Assembly: GCF_900182905.1 (NCBI RefSeq)
Contig: NZ_FXUF01000017.1
Coordinates: 19,297-83,296 of the forward strand
DNA: 64,000 bases
Source of the DNA: Anoxynatronum buryatiense
GTDB taxonomy: Bacteria > Bacillota > Clostridia > Peptostreptococcales > Tindalliaceae
Direction of reading: 5' to 3'
Position numbers and translations under genes: made by a program. This document shows, piece after piece, positions 17,833-27,300 of this stretch (within the stretch, counting starts at the first letter, position 1; every line of letters starts with the position of its first letter). The notes under the pieces are model-generated. The model saw only the letters and a program-made list of their open reading frames with translations. It made no database searches and was not told the DNA's origin.

Positions 17833-18798
17833 TCACTTCCGCACCGGTCTGATATACTTCCAAAAACGCTCCGGATTAAAATAGAAGTAAATTAACCTGC
17901 CGGGAGCGGTATCAAAGCAGTAACCAGTGCCTGTAAAATCAAAAGTTGCCATCGTCTTTTCCATCTTTTCCTCTACACTGCGATTTTCCTGCTCATAATT
18001 GAATGGCCCATGTTCAAAAACAATATATTCGGCTTCGGGAACATCAATCATAAGCATTTGTGGTGGTATTTCGCCTTCATAATCAAAAGGAAGACGTGCA
18101 CCATAACATTCTGTGCGCGGAATACCCCAATCACAGAGTCTGCCGTCCGGGTCATTCATGTACGCCATAATCTGACCATTACCGCTGTTAGATTCGCTCT
18201 CACCATCATCATCCAATTTACCCTTGATACTATCGAGTAAGCCGCAAATTGTTTCGCAGTCCTCTCCCGGAATAAGACTTTGTTTTTGCCAAAAATCCCA
18301 ATACCCATTACTCTCATAGTTTTTTATGTGCAAGAATTTGTGTGCGGGAATGGTTACAAAATAAATTTTAACATCATCTGCAGATTTCATCATCCCAATC
18401 TCTCCTAATCCTAAAAAGTAGCGGTCGAAAGGGTGTATTTTTGTGCGAAGAACGACAGGCTTAGGCTTTTTTCGGTATTCGCTTGGAGTGACACCATAGG
18501 TTCCTTTAAAAGCTCGGGTAAAAGCTTCGTGTGAAGAAAAACCATAATCAAAAGCAATATCTAAAAGGCTTTTCTCGCTATCGCGCACCTCCTTTAGAGC
18601 AAAGGCTAGTTTTCTAAGGCGTAGATAATTCCTATATTGCATACCCGATATTTCTTTGAATTTTCTCGTGGTATAGTATTCGGAATAGCCCAGCCTGCGA
18701 GAAAGAAAGCGTAGTGTCAAGGCTTCATCATTATAATTTTTAATACACTTGTCAATTTCATCAACGATTATTTGAATTTGCTTTTGCCACTCGTACAT
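17833..18798 (-). CDS. AraC-family regulator with GyrI-like effector domain
   Basis: A 321-residue regulator. Residues about 15-110 are the double helix-turn-helix of AraC proteins (LTLRFLSRRLGYSEYYTTRKF and LLDIAFDYGFSSHEAFTRAFK). The C-terminal part (from about 150) has the GyrI/SOUL-like effector-binding layout, with IPAHKFLHIKNYES and FVFEHGPF-like strands (here YIVFEHGPFNYE). Such regulators usually sense an amphipathic drug or metabolite. I place the start at the ATG at 18798, since GAGGTG lies 9 nt upstream. It stands divergent to the RND block and 195 bp from the next minus-strand gene. Confidence 0.88.
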   Translation of the reverse strand: MYEWQKQIQIIVDEIDKCIKNYNDEALTLRFLSRRLGYSEYYTTRKFKEISGMQYRNYLRLRKLAFALKEVRDSEKSLLDIAFDYGFSSHEAFTRAFKGTYGVTPSEYRKKPKPVVLRTKIHPFDRYFLGLGEIGMMKSADDVKIYFVTIPAHKFLHIKNYESNGYWDFWQKQSLIPGEDCETICGLLDSIKGKLDDDGESESNSGNGQIMAYMNDPDGRLCDWGIPRTECYGARLPFDYEGEIPPQMLMIDVPEAEYIVFEHGPFNYEQENRSVEEKMEKTMATFDFTGTGYCFDTAPGRLIYFYFNPERFWKYIRPVRK

Positions 18799-18993
18799 TT
18801 GCCTGTTCACCTCGTTTCAACCACTCTGTCTTCACTATAAAGAAATTGAGAGATTAATGCTTGACTTTACTTGCTGTTATTTTACTTTCTCATTTACTGC
18901 CAAACGTAATACTGCAGTATAAACTTCTTGTCGAATCTCCCATTACCCACAAGCAGAAGGTTGCTGTGTGTATGATAGAAAGACATCATGTAT

Positions 18994-20046
18994 TTAATGC
19001 TTTTTCTTTTGCAGGCATGACAATTCTTGATCAAACCACGTTACAATGCCATCTCGTATATCTAAAACAGAATCATCCAAGGAGATGGGAAGGCCGCGGC
19101 AACCGCCATCACACTCGCCGATTTCTCTTTTTCTGCCGCAGCCATATCCTTTTGCAATCAGTTCCTGTAAAACTGGAGGGAATTTTTTGATAGTGTCGGT
19201 GTATTCGTGCATTTTTGTCGTCTTCACGTTGATATGATAGCCGTTGTTAAGGGAAGCGTTAATACCCCATAAATCTTTCCGCTTATAACAATATTTCACA
19301 TAGATATGAAACCCTTTTATTTCCACAACGCAGGTAAGCCCTTTATTCAGATAGCGCTGATGCAGCTCCAGAATGAAATTTTGCACATTTGCCGATAAAG
19401 GCTTTATCGTATCTTGCACGATGGAAATCACATCAGTTTCATTCTTTTTCAATGCCCTGTAATCACAGCGCAAAAAAACGTTCTGATTGACGAGGGTGCC
19501 ATGGTCTTTTTCGGCGATTGCCATAACCTTCAGGCCTGTCAACATGGCGGGGTTGTCTGGATATGCAATCGTTATGGTTCGGACGCCTGACAAGTTTTGC
19601 TTTTTATCATTCATATCAATGCCGTCAATACAAATACCGCAATCCGCCAGAAACCGCAGGCATTCAAGGTTTTTGGTAACAGAAAGCTTTCCATTGAATA
19701 TGGTATTTCCACAGGCGAGAGATTGGGCGTTTTCAACTGGAATACCATGATAACCCATGTTCATTAGCAAGGTGCTTACATGGTGCAAGAAAGGATAGTA
19801 TACTGAAAGCGTGGTGCGGTTTTCATATTCATGGGCAACTTTTGTGCTGTTATCATAGACATCGCCTTTCGTGTACAAGACATCGTAAAGCCGAACCAAA
19901 AAGGCCCTGAACGCCAGAACGCTCTCGGGAATGCTCTCTTCAACTGAAATATGTGCATATGCGGGATTGATTGCATATGCTTCGTGGGTTTCGGGCACCA
20001 GTATTTCCTTCAAATAGCTTGCCACATCCGGAAGCGTTTTTCTCAT
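18994..20046 (-). CDS. Conserved-looking protein of unknown function, Cys-rich C-terminus
   Basis: A 350-residue soluble protein with no signal peptide or membrane segment, which I do not recognise. The last 60 residues contain a cysteine cluster (KGYGCGRKREIGECDGGCRG) that could bind a metal. The protein is otherwise mixed alpha/beta. The start is set at the ATG at 20046, three codons inside the longest frame, because a consensus GAGGAGG lies 8 nt upstream. The neighbouring AraC/GyrI-type regulator on the same strand may control it, but there is no direct sign of that beyond proximity. Confidence 0.7.
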   Translation of the reverse strand: MRKTLPDVASYLKEILVPETHEAYAINPAYAHISVEESIPESVLAFRAFLVRLYDVLYTKGDVYDNSTKVAHEYENRTTLSVYYPFLHHVSTLLMNMGYHGIPVENAQSLACGNTIFNGKLSVTKNLECLRFLADCGICIDGIDMNDKKQNLSGVRTITIAYPDNPAMLTGLKVMAIAEKDHGTLVNQNVFLRCDYRALKKNETDVISIVQDTIKPLSANVQNFILELHQRYLNKGLTCVVEIKGFHIYVKYCYKRKDLWGINASLNNGYHINVKTTKMHEYTDTIKKFPPVLQELIAKGYGCGRKREIGECDGGCRGLPISLDDSVLDIRDGIVTWFDQELSCLQKKKH

Positions 20047-20424
20047 GTGCTTCACCTCCTCTAATTGATACTACAAAATAGTGAAAATGTCTGATAAATA
20101 TTGAAAATACACTTAACCATATGGATTTTACGCTATTCAGGCCATTCTTGTACTATCAGAGAGTTAGCGCAGATCTCCATCGAAAAGTGCTATCGCAACG
20201 CTCTCGCTTTAAGATTTTTTGCATGAATAAGCACTCGGTTTCGCTGCTAAATGTACCTAAACGTGCTTTGTGTGTTATTAATTCTGGGCAGACTTGCCTT
20301 TTGCTGAAAAGAGGCTTACCATAGAACTTGATAAAGATTGGTGCAAAGTGAACTGAAACTAATCAAACTGCAACACAGTTAATTAAGATGTGGCAAGGTA
20401 TGATGATTGTAGAGGAGTGGGAAA
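20047..20424. other. Intergenic stretch at the right edge of the A+T-rich block
   Basis: About 380 bp with no convincing gene. Composition changes here from A+T-rich to the more G+C-rich backbone. I saw no direct repeats shared with the left edge near 7000, nor a tRNA, so the island borders cannot be fixed precisely. Confidence 0.5.
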
Positions 20425-20985
20425 ATGACCAACCCAGAGCAACCGATTAATGAACAGACGAATGGACCGGCTCATGAAACAGCCAGTGGAACTGACCGGC
20501 ATTTTCAAGTGGATTTTCTCTACCTTGACTTAACCATCTGCAACCGTTGTCAGGAAGCGGAAACCAATCTGGAAGAAGCCCTGGCAGAAGTGGAGGAGAC
20601 GCTGAAAGTTGCCGGCATACAGGTGACGGTGAACCGGGTGAACGTGAACACTGAAGCCCTGGCCCGGCAACACCGCTTTGTCAGCTCTCCCACCATTCGC
20701 ATCAACGGCAGCGACATTCAGCAGCTGGTGCAGGAAAGCCAGTGCCACTGCTGTGGCGACTTGTGCGGCGATGAAGTGGACTGCCGGGTGTGGCTTTACC
20801 GGGGGCAGATCTATGAAGCGCCGCCCCGGGCTATGATTATGGAAGCATTGTTGAAAGAAGTATACGGCGGTAATGCCTGCTGCGGAACGCCGGCAAAGGC
20901 GGTGGCGGGAAAACCTTATGAGCTGCCTGAAAACCTGAAACGCTTTTATGACGCCATGGCAAAACAACCATCTTTGGAAAGGTGA
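20425..20985 (+). CDS. DUF2703-like thioredoxin-fold protein
   Basis: A 186-residue cytoplasmic protein with a thioredoxin-like core. FLYLDLTICNRCQEAETNLEEAL contains a CxxC at residues about 39-42. RFVSSPTIRINGSDI is the cis-Pro-type segment. ESQCHCCGDLCG adds a cysteine cluster and NACCGTP another pair near the C-terminus. This pattern fits the DUF2703 family, often found with metal- or arsenic-handling genes. Function is unproven. Ribosome binding site GAGGAGTGG. The stop is 10 bp from the next gene, so the two are probably co-transcribed. Confidence 0.75.
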   Translation: MTNPEQPINEQTNGPAHETASGTDRHFQVDFLYLDLTICNRCQEAETNLEEALAEVEETLKVAGIQVTVNRVNVNTEALARQHRFVSSPTIRINGSDIQQLVQESQCHCCGDLCGDEVDCRVWLYRGQIYEAPPRAMIMEALLKEVYGGNACCGTPAKAVAGKPYELPENLKRFYDAMAKQPSLER

Positions 20986-20995
20986 GATCAGTTAC

Positions 20996-21736
20996 ATGCA
21001 GCCAGACCAGCATCAAAGTCATTCACATCTTTCGCATCAATTACAATCGCTGCATCAATCGCATCAACCGCATCAATCAGAGAAAACGGGGAAGCAACGG
21101 AGAAGAAGCCAAAAGGGAAGATGCGGCAGCAGGTTTTTGCGATATGCCAGTTGTCTGATGGCTGTCATCCTTTTCACCAGCCTGCTGACGGCCTGCGCGA
21201 CTTTTCCTGAAATCATTCAAATCCCTGTGATTCAGAAGAGTTCGCTGACAACATCGGAAGAAGCGCTGCTGCAGGCGGTGGGAGTTGAGCGTACCTTCGC
21301 TTTTGATGTGCGCCTGGATCAACTGCCTTCAGAGGCTGTGAATTTTAAGGTGCAGGTCTACGAATCGGGAGAACTGACGAATACCACCATGGATTTTGGC
21401 ATGAGTGGGTTTTTGGAAAAGAATACCCAGCGGCTGATCTGGAGCCATATTGGAGCAGGAATAACGGGGGAAGAAGTATGGGTGTTATCATTTGCGGGCG
21501 GTACCCATCGGGTGAAGCATGAAAATGCTGATGACATGATGGGTTGGTCTTGGACCCAGGCAGAAAGCATCGAAGACGTCACTCCGGGAGAGACGGTGAT
21601 GCTGGCGGCGGTTGTGGGTACCCGAAGTGGTGCCCTTCGATCACCGGGGGTGATTTTCGGTGGTGATGAAGCTGATGTTGACAATCCTCTGGCCCTGTAT
21701 GATGTGGCCTATGTACTAACCGCCACCTTTGAATAG
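20996..21736 (+). CDS. Putative lipoprotein with His-rich N-terminal extension
   Basis: A 246-residue protein of unknown function. Residues 1-30 are a run of His/Ser/Gln (QHQSHSHLSHQL, then repeated HQSHQPHQ), encoded by imperfect repeats such as GCATCAATC. A basic stretch, a hydrophobic segment with LLTACATF lipobox near residue 65 and an extracytoplasmic beta-rich domain follow. If the His tract is translated it would precede the signal sequence, which is odd; alternatively translation begins at the Met at MAVILF. I chose 20996 because AAAGGTGAG lies 8 nt upstream. It is likely an operon partner of the DUF2703-like gene. Confidence 0.6.
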   Translation: MQPDQHQSHSHLSHQLQSLHQSHQPHQSEKTGKQRRRSQKGRCGSRFLRYASCLMAVILFTSLLTACATFPEIIQIPVIQKSSLTTSEEALLQAVGVERTFAFDVRLDQLPSEAVNFKVQVYESGELTNTTMDFGMSGFLEKNTQRLIWSHIGAGITGEEVWVLSFAGGTHRVKHENADDMMGWSWTQAESIEDVTPGETVMLAAVVGTRSGALRSPGVIFGGDEADVDNPLALYDVAYVLTATFE

Positions 21737-21747
21737 AAGCACAGAAA

Positions 21748-21790
21748 ACAGCCCTGAACCGGTGCCTTTTGAAGGCTGGCGCAGGGCTGT
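21748..21790 (+). terminator. Hairpin after the lipoprotein gene
   Basis: ACAGCCCTG and CAGGGCTGT pair over a 25-base interior that itself holds GCCTTTTGAAGGC. The T-run is poor, so termination may be inefficient. Confidence 0.4.
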
Positions 21791-21890
21791 TGTGATTCGT
21801 GATTACCTGTCACCCGTTACAGAGATGTTGCCATCAGATGGCAGTGTTGCCGGGTGAAGTGAAGTGATGCGGTATGATGCCAGGGGCGCA

Positions 21891-23591
21891 CTATACCCGG
21901 AAGAACTGAATGCTCTTCTGAAGGTCTAATGCCAGCAACGCCAACGATTCACTGGCGCTGGAAATTTCTTCAAGCGATGCCGTCTGTTCTTCGACAGAAG
22001 CGGAAGCTTCTTCGGTGCCGGCGGCGTTTTCCTGTGAAATGGCTGACAGGCTTTCCACTACCCGAATCATTTCGTCCTTTTTCGTGCCCATGGTTTTGCT
22101 GGAGGCATCAATGCCTGTCACCGCTTCATTGATCTTTTCAATGGCGGCACCGATGCCCATGAAATTGTGAGAGGTGGTTTCCAGATGGCCGGCCTGGGAG
22201 GCCACGGTGGTCTCCATCACTTTTACTGTGTCAACAGCGGCGCTGGTTTTGGCAGACAGCTCCTGAATAATGGTGGTGATTTCTTCGGTGAAGCGGCTGG
22301 AATCCTCCGCCAGCTTTCGAATTTCATCAGCCACCACGGCAAAACCGCTGCCGGCTTCTCCTGCCCGGGCCGCTTCGATGGTGGCGTTCAGTGCCAGGAG
22401 ATTGGTTTGACTGGCGATGTTGCGAATCATGCCGCTGGCAGCCTGAATTTTTTCGGCGCTTTCATTGGTGGTGTAAATAATGGTGCCTATTTCTTTTGAT
22501 GCCTTCTGGTTGGTGTCATTGCTGTTCAACAGTTCCTGGAAGGTGACCATGCTTTCCTCTTTTAGGCGGTTCACCTGGTTGGCAGACTGGCTGAGGTGGG
22601 TCACATCCTGTTGATTTTTTTCGATGAGCGTTCCCAAGTCATGGCCGTAAACAGCGCCTGCCTCGGTATCTTTGGCCTGGCGCACGGCGCTTTCAGCGAT
22701 TTCTTCAATGGTACGACTGACGGCCTCGGCAGCGGCAGAAGACTGCTGACTGGTGGCGCTCAGTTCCTGTGAAGAAGCGGTGAGAGATCCGGCATATTCG
22801 GCAATTTGCCCCACCATTGCCAGCAGGGTTTTTCGCATATGTTCAATGGATTGGGCCATGTCGCCAAACTCATCGCGAGAGGCCAGCAGCACCGGGTCGG
22901 TTTCCATGGTGAGGGTTCCCTGAGCAATGGTGTTCAGTTGCTGCTGGGTGCTTTTGACAGCCTTCATGATGTACCGGGAAATGAAAAAGAGAATGGTGCC
23001 CAACACCAGAAAGATCACCACACTGGTGAGGATGATCTGCATCAGGGTGGCGGCGACAGTGGCGTGCACCCGCTCCATGGAGAAGCCCAGGTTGACGGCA
23101 CCGATATGCTGGCCTTCAATGGACACCGGGTACACCACTTCATAAACCCGCACATTCCCCACGGGATAAACGTATTCAGAGGTATAGGTTTCTCCTGCTA
23201 CAGCACCTGCATAGCTGCCGTCATCAGATAATGTAATGCCAATGCGGTCATGGTTGGAATGGGCAACGGCCGTCAGGTCTGAGTTGATGAAGGTGGCAAA
23301 AACAATACTTTCATCGTCGGCTAAATCTTCCATGAAAGTCTGTAATTCTGTGAAATCAGATGAATCGTTGGAAATGCCGGCCCGTTGAGCCTGAGTGGTG
23401 GCTTCCAGCTGAATATACTTGGTTGCCAGTGCCGCCACTTCCAGTCCGTTTTCCTGCATTTGATTGATCAGACTGATTCTGGCAGTTCGGGCTGATGTGG
23501 CACTGAGAATCGCCATCGAAATAAGAATAACCAATAAGGGGATCACAATCAGCTTTCTTTGAATCGATACTTTGCGGACTTTCTTTTCCAT
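21891..23591 (-). CDS. Methyl-accepting chemotaxis protein, single-Cache type
   Basis: A 566-residue chemoreceptor. TM1 is at about 14-33, then an extracytoplasmic sCache-like sensor (about 40-185, with [14 protein letters not shown]), TM2 at about 187-207, HAMP, and a long cytoplasmic coiled coil ending in [14 protein letters not shown]. The hairpin tip lies around [23 protein letters not shown], which fits the conserved MCP signalling motif. It would signal to CheA at the membrane. Ribosome binding site AGGAGG. No chemotaxis kinase genes are adjacent, so it is an orphan receptor. The ligand is unknown. Confidence 0.93.
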   Translation of the reverse strand: MEKKVRKVSIQRKLIVIPLLVILISMAILSATSARTARISLINQMQENGLEVAALATKYIQLEATTQAQRAGISNDSSDFTELQTFMEDLADDESIVFATFINSDLTAVAHSNHDRIGITLSDDGSYAGAVAGETYTSEYVYPVGNVRVYEVVYPVSIEGQHIGAVNLGFSMERVHATVAATLMQIILTSVVIFLVLGTILFFISRYIMKAVKSTQQQLNTIAQGTLTMETDPVLLASRDEFGDMAQSIEHMRKTLLAMVGQIAEYAGSLTASSQELSATSQQSSAAAEAVSRTIEEIAESAVRQAKDTEAGAVYGHDLGTLIEKNQQDVTHLSQSANQVNRLKEESMVTFQELLNSNDTNQKASKEIGTIIYTTNESAEKIQAASGMIRNIASQTNLLALNATIEAARAGEAGSGFAVVADEIRKLAEDSSRFTEEITTIIQELSAKTSAAVDTVKVMETTVASQAGHLETTSHNFMGIGAAIEKINEAVTGIDASSKTMGTKKDEMIRVVESLSAISQENAAGTEEASASVEEQTASLEEISSASESLALLALDLQKSIQFFRV

Positions 23592-23906
23592 GATGAATAA
23601 CCTCCTATAAATTAAGTGTGCTAATTTGTAAATCGGTCTTGAGAACTATTCCTAATATACGCGTGTGTATGCCATTATGTTTCACTCTGCCGCAGAACAT
23701 TTTCTGCAGCCTTGCCATTCCAACATTTTGACAGCTTGCCTAAGAAGTCTGAAAGTGGTGGCTGGAAAGACAACAGCACCACCATGGAAGGTGATGCTGT
23801 TACAAAGTATACTACTGTTAGATGAAGTTGATGTGAAGTTCGGGTGAAAAATGAGTGGTATTTTGGAAACGAGCGGGTAAAATACCCTTAAGAGGAGGCG
23901 TCAACA
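23592..23906. other. Intergenic stretch with small palindrome
   Basis: Between the divergent chemoreceptor and zinc-ribbon genes. GGGTAAAATACCC (about 23876-23888) is a 13-bp palindrome just upstream of the ribosome binding site of the next gene, and could be an operator or short hairpin. I see no gene here. Confidence 0.4.
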
Positions 23907-24233
23907 ATGCGTATTACCGGCAGTGGTAAACTTGATCCGGATTTTTCTAAAATTCCAAAGCAACAACAAATACTGGGAATCGTTACAGAAGCAGCACTTT
24001 TTATTCCGGGCACTACCGAATGGCTGCTGCCCCGCATCAGTCCCCGATGCGAAAACTGTGGAGGCGGCCACCCCTTTCAGGTGTCAATGGCTTATCGACC
24101 GCTTCTGGGCGGGGTTGTTCCACTGATTAAACTGGCAAAAAGCCATCACCTGATGTGCACTCATTGTGGCGAAACCATCGAGTTGGAAGCAGAAGAATAT
24201 CATAAAATCAAGGGCAGACTCCAGGAACCGTAA
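23907..24233 (+). CDS. Small zinc-ribbon protein of unknown function
   Basis: A 108-residue protein with two CxxC knuckles, CENCGGGHPF near residue 50 and CTHCGETIEL near residue 88, which can form one zinc ribbon. A short hydrophobic stretch (PLLGGVVPLIKLA) lies between them. The ATG is preceded by an AGAGGAGG ribosome binding site. It stands alone between a chemoreceptor and nrfA, with no clear functional link. Confidence 0.65.
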   Translation: MRITGSGKLDPDFSKIPKQQQILGIVTEAALFIPGTTEWLLPRISPRCENCGGGHPFQVSMAYRPLLGGVVPLIKLAKSHHLMCTHCGETIELEAEEYHKIKGRLQEP

Positions 24234-24321
24234 GCGTCCGCTGTGGCATGTAGCAGAAAGATAGATGGCCTTTACCGCCTTGACCAAAAGAGGTGTGTCC
24301 AGTCGTTGAATTAGGTGTTTT

Positions 24322-24403
24322 GGTAACGAAATAGCGGGTAATACCTCAATAAGATCGGACGAAGGGTATGGTTATGTTCGATCCAAAATGTTAATTAATT
24401 AAC
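24322..24403 (+). promoter_or_regulatory. Candidate regulatory region of nrfA
   Basis: GGTAAC at 24322-24327 matches one arm of the palindrome GGTAACTTGCGTTACC at 26576-26591. GGTAATACC follows at 24337-24345. A 14-bp perfect palindrome GTTAATTAATTAAC lies at 24390-24403. These are the only regulatory-looking sites in the 400 bp upstream of nrfA; the rest of the leader is a purine-rich stretch with imperfect GCAAGAAAGCAAGAATGC-like repeats. Confidence 0.35.
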
Positions 24404-24634
24404 AAAACGAATGGAGTGATTGTTTCTATAGCGTCTTAATGAAAATGAAGCAGGAGAAGGAAAAGGAACAGCAAAAGCAAAGAATCATAAGAAAATGGAA
24501 AATCAAAAGAAGCAAAAATGCAAGAAAGCAAGAATGCAAAAAAACAATAGAACAGTTGAAAAGCGACGAGAAAAGGACAAGAAAAAATGGGAAAGAACAG
24601 AAGCGGAAATGTCAAATGAAGGGGGCGAAACAAC

Positions 24635-25831
24635 ATGAGGGGAAAGTTAAACCGCAGAACCAGCATCATCATTCTGGCTATGGCCACCATTGTTGCTATT
24701 TTTGCCATCGCTGTGCATCAGGACCGAACGGTGGAAATTGAAATCATCAGGGCCGAAGCCTGGGCAGAGCAGTACCCCGACCAGTACCGCACCTACCTGC
24801 AGAATGAAGAAATGGTGCGCACCACCTTTGGCGGCTCAGAACCCATCGATTACCTGGAAAAATACCCGGAGCTGCTCACCATCTATGACGGCGTGGGCTT
24901 CAGCATTGAGTATCTGCGGGCCCGGGGGCACGTCTACGCTTTGGAAGATGTGATTCACACAGAACGGGGCAAGCCGGGAGCCAGCTGCCTGGCCTGTAAA
25001 ACACCTGACTATGTGGCCATGGAGGCCACCCACGGCAGCGCTCTTTATGCCATGGACTTTAATGAAATGGCCGCCCAGGCCCACAGCGGCGTCAGCTGTT
25101 ATGACTGCCACCGCAACGAACCCGGCGTGCTTCATATCACCCGGGGGCATTTGGAAAAGGGTCTCTCCCATCTGGAAGAAGAGTATCAGATGAAAAATCT
25201 GGTTTGTGCCCAGTGCCACATCGAATACTTCCTTGACCCGGAAACAAAGGAAGTCACGGTTCCCTGGAAATATGGCACCGATGTGGCCGAGGTTGAAGCC
25301 ACTTTCATGGAATGGAACTACATTGACTGGGTGCATCCCCAAACCGGCGGTGAGCTTTACAAGATCCAGCATCCTGAATTTGAAACCTACCTGGGCAGCA
25401 CCCATCAGCAGTTTGGCATCAGCTGTGTGGACTGTCATATGCCCCGCATCACCAATGATGCCGGCGAGCAGTTCCCTTCCCATCACTGGACAAGCCCCCT
25501 GAAAACGGTGGAGGCCTCCTGTCTGGGCTGCCACGGCGAATCAGAGGCTGAGCTGGTGGCAGAAGTGGAACGCCTCCAGGGCACTGTGGAAAACAAAACC
25601 GTGGAAGTCAGCCGACAGCTGGTGGCCCTCATCGAAGCCATTGCCGGTGCCAGAGACACCCTGCCGGAAGCCACGCTGGAAGAAGTTTATCAGCTCCACC
25701 GCAGCGCCCAGATTCGCTGGGACTTTGTTTTCGTGGAAAACAGCCAGGGATTCCACCACTACGATAAAGCCATGAGCTACCTCAATGAAGCTGAAGCCAT
25801 GATCAATGAAGCCATGAGCCTGTTGCCCTGA
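24635..25831 (+). CDS. nrfA: Cytochrome c nitrite reductase, pentaheme
   Basis: Ammonia-forming nitrite reductase acting outside the membrane. Five heme sites are present in order: CLACK (the atypical Lys-ligated catalytic heme), CYDCH, CAQCH, CVDCH and CLGCH. HHWTSPLKT supplies a distal His ligand. The N-terminus RRTSIIILAMATIVAIFAIAV is a signal or membrane anchor. The 398-residue length is a little short of the usual 440-500. NrfH, the quinol-oxidising partner normally encoded next to nrfA, is absent here; the Fe-S membrane protein at 26673 may act in its place. The stop lies one base from the stop of the convergent regulator gene. Confidence 0.93.
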   Translation: MRGKLNRRTSIIILAMATIVAIFAIAVHQDRTVEIEIIRAEAWAEQYPDQYRTYLQNEEMVRTTFGGSEPIDYLEKYPELLTIYDGVGFSIEYLRARGHVYALEDVIHTERGKPGASCLACKTPDYVAMEATHGSALYAMDFNEMAAQAHSGVSCYDCHRNEPGVLHITRGHLEKGLSHLEEEYQMKNLVCAQCHIEYFLDPETKEVTVPWKYGTDVAEVEATFMEWNYIDWVHPQTGGELYKIQHPEFETYLGSTHQQFGISCVDCHMPRITNDAGEQFPSHHWTSPLKTVEASCLGCHGESEAELVAEVERLQGTVENKTVEVSRQLVALIEAIAGARDTLPEATLEEVYQLHRSAQIRWDFVFVENSQGFHHYDKAMSYLNEAEAMINEAMSLLP

Positions 25832-25832
25832 T

Positions 25833-26528
25833 TCATTCCAGCATGATGTTCTCCAACTTTTCAAGTTGCAATAAGCGCACATGATGTTTCCAATAATCAA
25901 TTAACCCATCCCTTTTCATGGCCGCCAGTTCCCGGGACAGAGAAGGGCGGGGCACCCCCAGCTGATCTGCCATTTCCTGACGTGTAAAGGGCAGGTTCAA
26001 GTCTGGGGTTTCTTGTTGATGGTGATATTCCAGCAAAAAACTGGCGATTTTCTGCCGGAGACTGCCATAGGAAAGGAGTTTCAGCTTTTCGTTGAGCATC
26101 CAGATTTTATCTGACAAAAGCCTCATCAGGTTTTGCAGAAACAAGGGGTGTTGCTGACATAGCCGAAGTACTTCCTGCTGGGGAATTTGAAGCAGGGTAA
26201 CATCTGTTTGAGCAGACACGGTGGAGGGAAGGCTGCGCTGAGTAAATACCATCAACTCTCCAAAAATATCTCCGGATCTCAGGGTAGTGACTGTGACGGC
26301 TTTACCGGATCCATAAATTTTCTTGATGGCCACTTCACCCGACAAGATGATACTGATTTGTCGATAGGCATCTCCTTCCAAGGCGATGAAACTGTCCCGC
26401 TGAACAGGCAGAAGTTCATAAACCATGGAATTTAGGATGGTTGAAATCTGCTCCTGGGGAATAGCCTGGAACAAAGAGCAATGTTGCAACACCGGGGAAA
26501 AAGTGTTAATGAGAAGCTTGGCTTCCAT
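25833..26528 (-). CDS. Crp/Fnr-family regulator, possibly HcpR-like
   Basis: A 231-residue regulator. It has an N-terminal cyclic-nucleotide-binding-like beta-barrel (ISIILSGEVAIKKIYGSGK, RSGDIFGELMVF), a dimer helix, and a C-terminal winged HTH (TRQEMADQLGVPRPSLSRELAAMK). No Fnr-type Cys cluster is visible. It lies between nrfA and a Fe-S membrane protein and close to hcp, which is the neighbourhood of HcpR, the heme/NO-responsive regulator of hcp and nitrite reductase genes. The GGTAAC-N4-GTTACC palindrome in its promoter region is probably its own site. Confidence 0.85.
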   Translation of the reverse strand: MEAKLLINTFSPVLQHCSLFQAIPQEQISTILNSMVYELLPVQRDSFIALEGDAYRQISIILSGEVAIKKIYGSGKAVTVTTLRSGDIFGELMVFTQRSLPSTVSAQTDVTLLQIPQQEVLRLCQQHPLFLQNLMRLLSDKIWMLNEKLKLLSYGSLRQKIASFLLEYHHQQETPDLNLPFTRQEMADQLGVPRPSLSRELAAMKRDGLIDYWKHHVRLLQLEKLENIMLE

Positions 26529-26575
26529 GAAGAATACCTCCCATATGAAAAAAAGAGAATATAAAAGCCTCTTTT

Positions 26576-26591
26576 GGTAACTTGCGTTACC
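26576..26591. promoter_or_regulatory. Perfect palindromic operator between the Crp/Fnr gene and the Fe-S protein gene
   Basis: GGTAACTTGCGTTACC has perfect six-base arms and a four-base spacer, the geometry of Crp/Fnr sites. It lies in the divergent promoter region and so could control both directions. Related partial sites occur upstream of nrfA (24322) and of hcp (GTAACGGTACC on the minus strand near 29706-29716). Confidence 0.65.
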
Positions 26592-26672
26592 GATGTATTG
26601 CCTTCAGCATACTATGATGGAGGTACATAGGTCAAGGGCTTCTGTTCTGGCCAATGGAAGGAGGGTTCATCA

Positions 26673-27299
26673 TTGAAGAAGCAAAAATGGATTCAGATAT
26701 TATTTTTGGTCGTTTTTATCGGTGTGATGATTTCTGGTAAACTTCCGGTTTGGATGCTGATTTTTGGCGCCAGTTTTGTGGCAGCAGCTTTTTTCAGCCG
26801 TTTTTACTGCGGATGGGTTTGCCCCATTAACACATTAACAGAAGCAGTAAATTGGTATTACAAGAAAAAGGGCATCACACGAAAACAGGTTCCCGCATGG
26901 GTAAAATCACCCCTGCTGCGTTTCATGATCCTGGCGGCGTTCGTTATCATGATCGGGTTAACCCTCCGACTGGGGATCAGAGTGCCTGTTCTACCCTTGA
27001 TGCTGGTGCTGGGTGTTGTCTTAACCTTGTTTTATGTGCCTGAACTGTGGCACAGGTACCTGTGTCCTTATGGCACCCTGTTAACCTTCCCGGGGTCTGT
27101 TGCCAGAAAGAGGTTTTTGGTGGTAGTGGATAACTGTACGGGCTGCAGTATTTGCCAACGGGCCTGCCCTGCAGAAGCCGTTGAAATTTCTGGTGCGCCG
27201 AAGAAGGCAATCATCAGCCCTTCCGAATGCCTTGCCTGCACCGCCTGCGCCCAGGCCTGTCCAACCAATGCCATCATCTATGGAAGAGGTGAAGCGTAA
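26673..27299 (+). CDS. NapH-like membrane protein with two [4Fe-4S] clusters
   Basis: A 208-residue membrane ferredoxin. There are two or more membrane segments (IQILFLVVFIGVMIS; FMILAAFVIMIGLTL; LPLMLVLGVVLTLFYV), a CxxxC pair after TM2 (FYCGWVCPINTL), a second cysteine pair (RYLCPYG), and a C-terminal bacterial ferredoxin domain with CTGCSICQRACP and CLACTACAQACP. Such NapH/CcoG-like proteins pass electrons from the quinone pool. With nrfA nearby and no nrfH, it is a candidate electron donor to nitrite reduction. The start is TTG, seven bases after AAGGAGGG. The GGTAAC-N4-GTTACC operator lies 82 bp upstream. Confidence 0.82.
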   Translation: MKKQKWIQILFLVVFIGVMISGKLPVWMLIFGASFVAAAFFSRFYCGWVCPINTLTEAVNWYYKKKGITRKQVPAWVKSPLLRFMILAAFVIMIGLTLRLGIRVPVLPLMLVLGVVLTLFYVPELWHRYLCPYGTLLTFPGSVARKRFLVVVDNCTGCSICQRACPAEAVEISGAPKKAIISPSECLACTACAQACPTNAIIYGRGEA

Positions 27300-27300
27300 G

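Noticed and set aside
20121..20324. 67-residue frame between the Cys-rich protein and the DUF2703 gene
   Set aside because: No ribosome binding site, no recognisable motif, and it sits at a composition boundary.
24439..24741. Lys-rich 100-residue frame before nrfA
   Set aside because: No ribosome binding site, extreme composition from a purine-rich leader, and it runs into the nrfA coding region in another frame.
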